From the NCBI RefSeq assembly GCF_029263665.1, contig NZ_JAJUFQ010000003.1:1-64000 (forward strand): a stretch of 64,000 nucleotides of DNA, in the 5' to 3' direction. The notes below the pieces were generated by a model. The model saw nothing but the letters and a program-made list of their open reading frames with translations, ran no database searches and had not been told where the DNA came from. Every line of letters starts with the position of its first letter. Position 1 is the stretch's first letter. Shown piece by piece: positions 56,739 through 64,000 of this stretch. The position numbers and the translations under genes were made by a program. Source of the stretch: Halomonas sp. Its GTDB lineage: Bacteria; Pseudomonadota; Gammaproteobacteria; Pseudomonadales; Halomonadaceae.

Positions 56739-57680
56739 ATGGCGGAATCACGATGTGTTGCTGTCGGCGGCGTTCAGGTATCGGCACTTCATCACTCTCG
56801 CCGTCCTGTGGACATGATGGCTGGCGTGGCCATGCTGGCTTTCTGTCTGGCCCTTGGTCTGCAACAGGTTGCTATCAAGGCGATTGCCGCGGAAGTGCCG
56901 CCACTGACGCAGATTGCCATTCGCTCGTTGCTGGCAGCGCTGCTGGTTGGAGGGTTGATGGTTTGGCGTGGTATCCGCTTTGCCGAACTGCGAGCAGGGC
57001 TGGGGCCGGGGCTGCTGGTCGGGTTGGGGTTTACCTTTGAATTCGTGTTCGTGGCAGTAGGGCTGAATTACACACTGGCGTCGCATATGTCTGTCTTTCT
57101 CTATACGGCGCCCATCTTTGCCGCCCTGGGGCTGCATTTTCTCGTACCAGGTGAGCAACTGGTAAAGCGCCAGTGGCTAGGAATGATGATCGCATTCGGT
57201 GGGCTGGTGGTGGCAATGGCGCCGATAGGGGGCGTGTCCGTCAATGGCGCCACGTTACTAGGGGATATGCTGGGCCTGCTGGCCGGTGCTTCCTGGGCGA
57301 TGACCACGCTGGTCTTGCGCCGCTCGTCCTTGTCTGAAGCGCCGCCATTACAGACGCTGTTCTATCAACTGGTCACGGCAGCAATGCTGCTGCTACCTGT
57401 TGCGGCACTGCGGGGGGATCTTGGAAACATGGCTGTCACGACGTCAGCAGTGACCAGTCTGGCTTTCCAGACCTTTGTGATTTCCTTTGGTGTATTGCTG
57501 CTATGGTTTGCCTTGCTACGCCGCTATCTGGCATCACAGTTGGGTGTGCTGTCGTTTCTGGCACCGATCTTCGGGGTGATGTTCGGCGCTATGTTGCTTG
57601 AGGAGCCGCTGACGACAAGCTTCCTGATCGGTGGTGTCATTCTGCTGGGAGGTGTGATGCTGGTGACACGTCCGACATGA
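56739..57680 (+). CDS. DMT-superfamily (EamA) transporter
   Basis: Inner-membrane drug/metabolite transporter, 313 residues with ten hydrophobic segments in two EamA repeats (VAIKAIAAEVPPLTQIAIRS in the first, LGDMLGLLAGASWAMTTLVLRR opening the second). AAGGAAA lies directly before ATG 56739; ATG 56814 (nearer the first helix) is possible. Substrate unknown; regulation probably by the divergent LysR protein. Confidence 0.87.
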   Translation: MAESRCVAVGGVQVSALHHSRRPVDMMAGVAMLAFCLALGLQQVAIKAIAAEVPPLTQIAIRSLLAALLVGGLMVWRGIRFAELRAGLGPGLLVGLGFTFEFVFVAVGLNYTLASHMSVFLYTAPIFAALGLHFLVPGEQLVKRQWLGMMIAFGGLVVAMAPIGGVSVNGATLLGDMLGLLAGASWAMTTLVLRRSSLSEAPPLQTLFYQLVTAAMLLLPVAALRGDLGNMAVTTSAVTSLAFQTFVISFGVLLLWFALLRRYLASQLGVLSFLAPIFGVMFGAMLLEEPLTTSFLIGGVILLGGVMLVTRPT

Positions 57681-57683
57681 TAG

Positions 57684-57710
57684 CCTCACCCCGCCGTCGG
57701 CGGGGTGAGG
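57684..57710. terminator. Strong hairpin after the DMT transporter gene
   Basis: Perfect 12-bp stem CCTCACCCCGCC / GGCGGGGTGAGG with loop GTC, three bases after the stop and between convergent genes. No T-tract, but the stability suggests a terminator or 3'-end protector. Confidence 0.65.
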
Positions 57711-57743
57711 GACTGTCAGGAATGTCTCTGCTGCACTAGTGGC

Positions 57744-59003
57744 TTACAGAGAGAATTCCGGAAGGCGTTTTTCAACGCGGGCAAGCTTGAGCTTGGCGAC
57801 CTTGGGCAGGCCATTTTCAAAGGGAGGGAAATCCTCGCCTTGAATCAGCGGAGACAGATAGGAGCGGCAGGCATCGGAAATGCCGAAGCCATCTGCACTG
57901 ATGAATTCCGGCGGCATGAATTTCTCGCGGTTGGCAACTTCTGCCAGGGGAGCCGCTTCGATCTGCCACTGATAGGGAGCATCACTGATGCGCTTGATGG
58001 CTGGCATCATGGAGTTCTGGCCAGTCAGTGCCAGTTCTACGGCTTTTTCGCCCACGGCATAGGCCTGCTCCACATCGGTCTTGGCGCCGAGGTGACGAGC
58101 CGCACGCTGTAGATAGTCGGCTACGGCCCAATGATACTTGTAGCCGAGGTCCTGCTTGACCATGCCCGCCAAGGTCGGAGCAACCCCACCCAACTGACGG
58201 TGGCCGAACGCATCGGTGTTGCCGGAGTCGGCAAGGAAGGTCCCGTCTTCATAGCGGGCACCTTCGGAGACCACGATCACGCAGTAGCCATAGTGTTTCA
58301 CGGCGTACTCGACCCGCTCCATGACCTTGCGACGATCGAAGGGAACCTCAGGGAAGATGATCAGATGCGGAGGCTCGCCTTCACCTTGGCCAGCCAGGCC
58401 ACCGGCGGCTGCAATCCAGCCGGCATGGCGCCCCATGACCTCGAGCACGAATACCTTGGTGGACGTAGCGCACATGGAGGCGATGTCCAGAGACGCTTCG
58501 AGGGTGGAGGTGGCAATGTACTTGGCCACGCTGCCAAAGCCAGGGCAGTTGTCGGTGATCGGCAGGTCGTTATCGACCGTCTTCGGCACATGGATGGCGG
58601 TCAGCGGATATCCCATCTTCTCAGACAGCTGAGACACCTTGAGACATGTGTCTGCACTGTCTCCACCACCGTTATAGAAGAAGTAGCGGATGTCATGGGC
58701 CTTGAAGACTTCGATCAGGCGTTCGTACTGGGCACGATGGCTGTCGATGTCCTTGAGCTTGTAACGGCAGGAGCCAAAGGCACCGCCTGGCGTGTGGCGC
58801 AGGGCCGCGATGGTTTCGTCGCTCTCCTGGTTGACGTCGATCAGGTCTTCGGTGAGAGCGCCGATGATACCGTTATGGCCGGCGTATACCTTGCCAATGC
58901 GGTCACTGTTACGGCGACAGGCTTCAATGACGCCACAGGCACTGGCATTGATCACGGCAGTGACACCACCGGACTGGGCGTAGAAGGCGTTGTGCTGAGC
59001 CAT
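57744..59003 (-). CDS. pfp: 6-phosphofructokinase, probably pyrophosphate-dependent
   Basis: Phosphorylates fructose 6-phosphate, reversibly if PPi-dependent. 419 residues from ATG 59003, longer than bacterial ATP-PFK (about 320). The donor-site motif is GGGDS (112-116), with Asp115 where ATP enzymes have Gly104; PKTVDNDL (140-147) is of the PPi type with Lys141. PGFGSVAKYIATS and MGRHAGWIAAA are conserved. AGGAG lies ten bases upstream. Phosphoryl donor is inferred from these residues only. Gene stands alone. Confidence 0.85.
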   Translation of the reverse strand: MAQHNAFYAQSGGVTAVINASACGVIEACRRNSDRIGKVYAGHNGIIGALTEDLIDVNQESDETIAALRHTPGGAFGSCRYKLKDIDSHRAQYERLIEVFKAHDIRYFFYNGGGDSADTCLKVSQLSEKMGYPLTAIHVPKTVDNDLPITDNCPGFGSVAKYIATSTLEASLDIASMCATSTKVFVLEVMGRHAGWIAAAGGLAGQGEGEPPHLIIFPEVPFDRRKVMERVEYAVKHYGYCVIVVSEGARYEDGTFLADSGNTDAFGHRQLGGVAPTLAGMVKQDLGYKYHWAVADYLQRAARHLGAKTDVEQAYAVGEKAVELALTGQNSMMPAIKRISDAPYQWQIEAAPLAEVANREKFMPPEFISADGFGISDACRSYLSPLIQGEDFPPFENGLPKVAKLKLARVEKRLPEFSL

Positions 59004-59398
59004 GGGGCTGGGACTCCTGAGGGGATGACTTCGGCGCCAGGAAGCAGTGTATGACGGGCTATGCACGAGGGGCTGCGGGAACCCAGACACGCTCCGTGCG
59101 TCTGCGCTCCCGTCAGGTGTGGTGCATTTTCACGCGTGACCTTCCGCGCCAAAACTTCCCACATGGTTAGCGGCAGCACCTCTCTCTGCCGCTTTATCCC
59201 GTTCGCCTATCGATTCATTGCTTCCCTGGTATCTATGGCGCCAGCGTAATTGTGTAAGGCGCGATTCTAGCCCATTGGTTCCCCAGGTGCATCCGGGATA
59301 GCACGGATTGTCCTTGCTCCGGCGCTGCTGGAGGCCTTCTGAGCGGCATGGTAGTCTGCCGGATTCGGGTTGGTCATGTGCGCTCGGAGGCGCCCCCC
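59004..59398. other. 395-base divergent promoter region
   Basis: Between leftward pfp and rightward mpl. It contains one hairpin, AGCGGCAG / CTGCCGCT with a nine-base loop (59169-59193) followed by TTTATCCC, which may be a leftover terminator. Short frames here have no recognisable features. Confidence 0.5.
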
Positions 59399-60781
59399 AT
59401 GCATCTTCATATTGTCGGAATCTGTGGAACCTTCATGGGCAGCCTGGCCTTGCTGGCGCGGGAATTGGGTCATCAGGTCAGTGGTTCGGATGCCAATGTC
59501 TATCCTCCCATGAGTACTCAGTTGGAAGAGGCCGGCATTGCTCTGATGTCAGGCTATTGTGCCGATAACCTGGTTCCGCGGCCTGATCTGGTGATCATTG
59601 GCAATGCGCTGTCGAGGGGCAATGCCGAGGTGGAGGCAGTGCTCGATGAAGGGATGGCCTATGTCTCCGGCGCGCAGTGGCTTTCTGAGTATGTGTTGCC
59701 CGGCCGGCCAGTCATTGCCATTGCTGGGACCCATGGCAAGACCACGACAGCCAGCCTCACCGCTTGGATCCTGGAAAGTGCAGGCCTGAACCCAGGTTTT
59801 CTGATTGGCGGTGTGCCACGTAACTTCGGTGTTTCAGCCCGTCTTGGCGATCCCGAAGGGCCGTTCGTGGTGGAGGCCGACGAGTACGACACGGCTTTCT
59901 TCGACAAGCGCTCCAAGTTCGTTCATTACCGGCCAACGGTGGCGGTACTGGGCAACCTGGAATTCGATCATGCTGACATTTTCCCGGATCTGGCTGCCAT
60001 CGAACGCCAGTTTCATCATCTGGTGCGTACCGTGCCGAGCAAAGGATGCCTGCTGGTTGCGGATGGTGAGCCGGCATTGGACCGTGTGCTGGCCCAGGGA
60101 GCATGGACACCCATTGAGCGTTTTGGCACTCAGCCTGGTTCCTCATGGAGAATCGAGCTGGAGCGCGAGGATGCCAGTCGTTTTCGGGTCATCCATCGTC
60201 AGCAAGATGGTAGCGAGGAAGATGCCGTGGTGGACTGGTCACTGACAGGTGCTTACAACGCTCGCAATGCGCTGGCGGCATTGGCGGCAGCGGCGTATTT
60301 CAAGGTTGATCTGGCGCGCAGCGCGGCGGCCTTGTCACGCTTCGAGACTCCGCGCCGGCGCCAGGAAGTGCGTGGCGAAGTGGCAGGTATTCAGGTCATC
60401 GATGATTTTGCTCATCACCCCACTGCCATTCAGGCAACCCTGGAAGGTTTGCGAGCAGCGACTCAGCGAGGCCGGCTTCTGGCCGTGATCGAGCCGCGCT
60501 CCAATACCATGCGCTTGGGGACGCTCAGTTCACGCCTTGCAGGCAGCGTGGCGAGTGCCGATGCAGTATGGTGGTATCAACCCGAGGGACTGGACTGGTC
60601 ACTTGATGGGGTGATTGCCGAGTCGCCGGTGCCGGCGGCCTGCCTGGGTGACATTGATGCGTTGGTCGCTGATGTGGTGGCAGAGGCCCGACCCTATGAT
60701 CGTATCGTGGTGATGTCCAATGGAGGCTTTGAGGGCATTCACGAACGTCTATTGCAGGCATTGGAGGCTGCCCATGACTGA
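59399..60781 (+). CDS. mpl: UDP-N-acetylmuramate:L-alanyl-gamma-D-glutamyl-meso-diaminopimelate ligase
   Basis: Murein tripeptide recycling ligase, joining the recovered tripeptide to UDP-MurNAc. 460 residues of the Mur-ligase fold: HIVGICGTFMGSLALLARELGH trimmed here to GICGTFMGSLALLA, ATP loop GTHGKTTTASL, VEADEYDTAFFDKRSKF and DDFAHHPTAI. ATG 59399 follows GGAGG at eight bases. Overlaps ubiX by eight bases. Confidence 0.95.
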   Translation: MHLHIVGICGTFMGSLALLARELGHQVSGSDANVYPPMSTQLEEAGIALMSGYCADNLVPRPDLVIIGNALSRGNAEVEAVLDEGMAYVSGAQWLSEYVLPGRPVIAIAGTHGKTTTASLTAWILESAGLNPGFLIGGVPRNFGVSARLGDPEGPFVVEADEYDTAFFDKRSKFVHYRPTVAVLGNLEFDHADIFPDLAAIERQFHHLVRTVPSKGCLLVADGEPALDRVLAQGAWTPIERFGTQPGSSWRIELEREDASRFRVIHRQQDGSEEDAVVDWSLTGAYNARNALAALAAAAYFKVDLARSAAALSRFETPRRRQEVRGEVAGIQVIDDFAHHPTAIQATLEGLRAATQRGRLLAVIEPRSNTMRLGTLSSRLAGSVASADAVWWYQPEGLDWSLDGVIAESPVPAACLGDIDALVADVVAEARPYDRIVVMSNGGFEGIHERLLQALEAAHD

Positions 60782-61418
60782 CGTCTCGCCCAAGCCGTCA
60801 ATGACGGCGGGCTTCAATGCTCCCGTCAGCGTGGCTCTGACTGGTGCCTCCGGGGCGCAGTATGGGCTGCGCCTGATAGAAATGCTGGTGGCGGCAAGGC
60901 ATGAAGTCTGGGTGATGGTATCCAAGGCGGCCCATATGGTCATTGCCACGGAAACCGATGAGGCTTTGCCTGCCAGGCCGGAGCGTCTGGCTGAGGTGCT
61001 GGGAGAGCGTTATGGGGCGGCGCCAGGACAGCTGCGCTGCTTTGCTCGTGAGGACTGGATGGCTCCCGTCGCTTCGGGGTCCGGGGCTGCTGCGGCCATG
61101 GTCATCTGCCCGTGCTCGACTGGCACTCTGTCGGCTGTGGCGACGGGGGCAAGCAATAATCTGATAGAGCGGGCGGCCGATGTGGCACTCAAGGAGCGTC
61201 GCAAGCTGGTACTGGTGCCACGTGAAACGCCTCTGTCCGCGATTCATCTCGAACATATGTTGAGCCTGACGCGTATGGGAGTCGTGATCCTGCCTGCGGC
61301 ACCGGGCTTCTATCATCAACCGAAGTGCGTTGAAGATATGGTCGACTTCATTGTGGCTCGCATCCTCAATCAGTTGGGTATCGAGCAGCAATTGGTGCCT
61401 CGTTGGGGGGATGATTGA
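60774..61418 (+). CDS. ubiX: Flavin prenyltransferase UbiX
   Basis: Makes prenylated FMN, cofactor of UbiD-type decarboxylases in ubiquinone synthesis. 214 residues from ATG 60774; motifs VALTGASGAQYGLRLIEML, CPCSTGTLSAVATGASNNLI and VPRETPLSAIHLEHML match. Coupled to mpl by overlap, a common pairing in gammaproteobacteria. Confidence 0.95.
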   Translation: MTDVSPKPSMTAGFNAPVSVALTGASGAQYGLRLIEMLVAARHEVWVMVSKAAHMVIATETDEALPARPERLAEVLGERYGAAPGQLRCFAREDWMAPVASGSGAAAAMVICPCSTGTLSAVATGASNNLIERAADVALKERRKLVLVPRETPLSAIHLEHMLSLTRMGVVILPAAPGFYHQPKCVEDMVDFIVARILNQLGIEQQLVPRWGDD

Positions 61419-61511
61419 CGGGGCAGGCATGATGGCTCGGACAGGCAAGCTTCATGATCCGGGCGATATTCCGTTGTAACTTCATTCCATGTGCTGTGGT
61501 AAGGAAACCTG

Positions 61512-62135
61512 ATGCCTTCTTTGGCGGTACTGTCTGTCTTCGTTCCTACCTTTCTGTTCGTTTCGCTGACACCGGGAATGTGCATGACCCTGGCGATGGT
61601 GCTGGGCATGACCCAGGGAGTGAAGCGTGCGCTGTGGATGATGGTTGGTGAGCTGCTGGGCGTTGGCCTGGTGGCTTTTGCTGCCGGGGCTGGCGTGGCA
61701 GCGTTAATGCTCAAGTTGCCGGCCTTGTTTGCTGTATTCAAGTGGGTTGGTGGTGCCTATCTGTTCTACCTGGGCATACAAATGTGGCGTTCAAGAGGCC
61801 GTATGGCCATTCCTGATGATCTCTCTGGCGTGGCCCCGACAGCCCGCAAGGAGTTGGCCATGCAGGGGTTTGTCACGGCGGTTGCCAATCCCAAGGGGTG
61901 GGCTTTTTTTGTGGCGCTTCTGCCTCCCTTTCTTGATGCCTCACGCCCATTTATAGGGCAGTTGCTGGTGTTGATCGTGATGATCCTGGCCATCGAGTTC
62001 GGTGCCTTGATGTTATATGCCAGTGGTGGCAAGAGCCTGCGCCATCTGCTGGCCAAGGGCGGTAACGTGCGCTTGCTTAATCGTGTCGCTGGCACGTTGA
62101 TGTTAGGCGTGGGGTTATGGCTGGCGTTTGGCTGA
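61512..62135 (+). CDS. LysE/RhtB-family amino-acid exporter
   Basis: 207 residues, six hydrophobic segments. The N-terminal motif is SLTPGMCMTLAMVLGMTQG, where most relatives have SPGP; NPKGWAFFVALLPPF is standard. AAGGAAA precedes ATG 61512. It is not especially similar in motif to the member at 16338, so the two probably export different compounds. Confidence 0.87.
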   Translation: MPSLAVLSVFVPTFLFVSLTPGMCMTLAMVLGMTQGVKRALWMMVGELLGVGLVAFAAGAGVAALMLKLPALFAVFKWVGGAYLFYLGIQMWRSRGRMAIPDDLSGVAPTARKELAMQGFVTAVANPKGWAFFVALLPPFLDASRPFIGQLLVLIVMILAIEFGALMLYASGGKSLRHLLAKGGNVRLLNRVAGTLMLGVGLWLAFG

Positions 62136-62181
62136 AGGAGAAGGCAAACAACGCGAATGCGATCTTCTCCTCGAATGGTCT

Positions 62182-63591
62182 TCAGACTGGGGGTAGCCAC
62201 AACACTCTTGCACAGACCAGCAGCAGTGAAGCAAGCAGCAGGGCAGGCAGGGGGCAGGGCGAGAGAGGCTCGCGTTCCTGGCGTGACCACGCCAACTGAG
62301 TCATGGCGCATACCACCAGGCCAAGCAAGCTGCCGCCGACCAGGTCACTCAACCAATGCACTCCCAGGGTAATGCGCGACAGAGCCATGGGTACCACGAT
62401 CAGAATGGCTGCCCAATATGGCCAATAGCGCTGGTGTCGCGGCAGGGCTTGGGCGATGAAAGTGGCTGCCAGGCCAAAGACCACCACGCTGGTGGAGGTG
62501 TGGGCACTGGGATAAGAGAAGGAATTGGCCAGATAGTCTGGCGTATCGGGTCTTGCTCTACCGATCAGTTCCTTGCCCAGTGTATTGAGGGCGGCAACGC
62601 CCAGTAGGGCAGATAGAATGTGGCCCAGAGCTGCCCAATGGCGTTTCACAAGCAACCAGGCGAGCCAGGGCAATGTGATGACAATGATGCCGAGCATGTC
62701 ACCGGCCTTGGCCATGACTTCCGAAAATGTCGGTAGTAATGGCAGATCAAGTCCGCTGACGATGGCATTCAGTCGCGCGTCCATGGGCATGGGACCATCA
62801 GCATCCAGCACCATCAGGGTCCAGGCAGACAACCCGGCCAGGGAGCCGAGTAACAGCAGCCAACTGGCAAGGGGAGGCTCGTCCTCATGATGGGGGGCCA
62901 GAATGCGCCATAGCTTGTTACCACCTGGCAGGCGGGCGGTTAGCCAGGCCAGGCCGCGATAGAGCAGCCCCTCCGGGCTGGCATGATGCCGCACCAGAGA
63001 AAACAGCAGGGCAAGCACCACGACGGTAATGCCCAGGCCAATGAGCCAGGGATCCAGGGCCGCAGGAAGTGCCTGCCACTGGTCCCAGGTATTGCCGAGA
63101 AAGTAACCTGGCAGCACGTAAGCCGGCGCCCATAGCATTGCCGACCCTACATTTGCCCAGGTGAAAGTGGCTGGTGGCATGTGCATGATGCCGGCTATCA
63201 ACGGCACGATGGGGCGCACGGGGCCGACGAAACGGCCCAGGAGTACCGAAAGCGGGCCATGATGATCGAAGAAGCGTTTGCCTCGTTCCAGCCATTCAGG
63301 ATGTTTCGACAAGGGCCACATGGAAGTGACCTGATCGCGGTAGCGATAACCGAGTGTATAGCTGGCGCCGTCGCCGATGATGGCGCCGAAGAAAGCACAG
63401 GTTATCACCCAGGCCAGTGAGATCTCATAGTGCCCGGCCAGGGACGCAGCTGCCGTGATCAGGACCACGCCAGGGACCAGCAGGCCAATCAGTGCCAGTG
63501 ACTCCACCAGAGAGATTGCGATGATCAATGCCAGAAGTACGCCTGGAGATGGCATCATCTGGTACAGCCAGTTCCCTAGATCCACTTGCAT
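62182..63591 (-). CDS. DedA-PAP2 fusion membrane protein
   Basis: 469 residues in two parts. Residues 1-200 are a DedA/VTT-type membrane domain (LIGLLVPGVVLITAA, GDGASYTLGYRYRD, GRFVGPVRPIVPLIAG). Residues 220-460 are a PAP2-type lipid phosphatase with KELIGRARP, SYPSAHTSTS and SRITLGVHWLSD, the three catalytic motifs, all key Lys/Arg/His residues present (PSAH instead of PSGH). A plausible role is flipping plus dephosphorylation of undecaprenyl or phosphatidyl substrates. Convergent with the LysE-type gene. Confidence 0.88.
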   Translation of the reverse strand: MQVDLGNWLYQMMPSPGVLLALIIAISLVESLALIGLLVPGVVLITAAASLAGHYEISLAWVITCAFFGAIIGDGASYTLGYRYRDQVTSMWPLSKHPEWLERGKRFFDHHGPLSVLLGRFVGPVRPIVPLIAGIMHMPPATFTWANVGSAMLWAPAYVLPGYFLGNTWDQWQALPAALDPWLIGLGITVVVLALLFSLVRHHASPEGLLYRGLAWLTARLPGGNKLWRILAPHHEDEPPLASWLLLLGSLAGLSAWTLMVLDADGPMPMDARLNAIVSGLDLPLLPTFSEVMAKAGDMLGIIVITLPWLAWLLVKRHWAALGHILSALLGVAALNTLGKELIGRARPDTPDYLANSFSYPSAHTSTSVVVFGLAATFIAQALPRHQRYWPYWAAILIVVPMALSRITLGVHWLSDLVGGSLLGLVVCAMTQLAWSRQEREPLSPCPLPALLLASLLLVCARVLWLPPV

Positions 63592-63625
63592 GATTCCTTG
63601 GTGGGCCCATGCCAGCCTCTCGATG

Positions 63626-64000
63626 TCAAGAAGATGGCGTGAGCGCTTGCGTTCCGCTGTGACAGGAGATGTTCAGGTCGAAGGTGCTCTTTTCCAGGCG
63701 CTGCTCGAAGTCAGGCCAAGTTTCGCTCGGGCGCAGGGTACACAGACATGAGCATAAGGTCACGGGGATAGTATCGGTAAGCCGGATGTTATCCAGCATC
63801 TGCTCCAGGCGTTTGAGTACCAGAAGCGCGCCACTTTCTGACGTGTTGGGCAGGACCAGCCAGAAATCGGCGTGATTCTGACGACCGAGAATATCATGGT
63901 CGCGGCAACGAGAACGCACGGCCCGGCATAGTAGGTCGAGTTGTGACAGCTGAGCCCTGGGGCCGAATTGCTCGCTGGTAATGTCCAGTTGAGGAAGGTG
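63626..64000 (-). CDS. C-terminal end of a degenerate GGDEF-domain protein, cut by the window
   Basis: 124 residues visible; the frame is open to base 64000, so the N-terminus lies outside. The pattern LLCRAVRSRCRDHDILGR followed by an F-W-L-V-LP-T strand and ALLVLKRLEQML matches the second half of a diguanylate cyclase domain. The signature GGDEF is replaced by NHADF, so cyclase activity is unlikely. Whether sensory or EAL domains precede it cannot be seen. Confidence 0.65.
   Translation of the reverse strand, partial: HLPQLDITSEQFGPRAQLSQLDLLCRAVRSRCRDHDILGRQNHADFWLVLPNTSESGALLVLKRLEQMLDNIRLTDTIPVTLCSCLCTLRPSETWPDFEQRLEKSTFDLNISCHSGTQALTPSS

Noticed and set aside
58131..59054. 307-codon plus-strand frame opposite the phosphofructokinase gene
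   Set aside because: Antisense shadow without motifs.
1..64000. CRISPR arrays, insertion sequences, transposase or integrase genes
   Set aside because: No regularly spaced repeats and no recognisable transposase, integrase or Cas protein were seen.

Overview
The window looks like a chromosomal segment from a GC-rich, halophilic gammaproteobacterium, most likely of the Halomonas group. This is inferred from the gene order accB-accC-prmA-dusB-fis-purH, the folE-folX pair, an aerobic cobalamin cluster of pseudomonad/halomonad type, and acidic low-complexity linkers in several proteins. No 16S gene is present to confirm it. Most of the window is ordinary chromosome with tightly packed, translationally coupled operons.

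Bases 1-16223 hold an aerobic (late cobalt insertion) cobalamin cluster on the plus strand: partial cbtA, a fused ChlI/ChlD-type chelatase subunit, cobB, a CobW GTPase, cobN, cobG, cobH, cobI, cobJ, cobL, cobE, cobM and cobF. Only cobK is inverted, and its start codon overlaps that of cobL. Presence of cobG, cobF and cobN defines the oxygen-dependent route. Precorrin-2 synthesis, adenosylation and nucleotide loop assembly are not in view.

Bases 16338-31071 carry housekeeping and accessory genes: a LysE-type exporter, a metallophosphoesterase coupled to DNA polymerase II, nucleoid protein YejK, an ABC-2 exporter, cytochrome b561, a small parvulin, HdeD-like and DUF523 proteins, a METTL25-like methyltransferase, a CPA1 antiporter, YjbQ, and a DUF3302/HlyD pair.

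Bases 31430-33430 are the one clearly accessory stretch. A tRNA-Leu(UAG) is followed by AT-richer DNA with tandem short repeats, a tiny arginine-rich ORF, a 73-residue peptide with a textbook double-glycine (microcin/colicin V-type) leader and its own terminator, and a convergent orphan lipoprotein gene with a perfect 16-bp palindrome in its promoter region. This is the best candidate for something undescribed.

Bases 33429-38095 are a bioBFHCD operon read leftwards from a promoter that overlaps a BirA-type operator, which also abuts the divergent comF. Then follow srkA, folE, folX and gabD on the plus strand. The minus-strand run purH, fis, dusB, prmA, accC, accB, dsbD occupies 42894-51149. 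The right end has a DUF2333 protein, inorganic pyrophosphatase, a cluster of perfect hairpins, a two-domain PP2C/kinase protein that appears to lack catalytic aspartates in both domains, a LysR/DMT-transporter pair, a PPi-type phosphofructokinase, mpl-ubiX, a second LysE-type exporter, a DedA-PAP2 fusion, and the C-terminal end of a degenerate GGDEF protein cut by the window edge.
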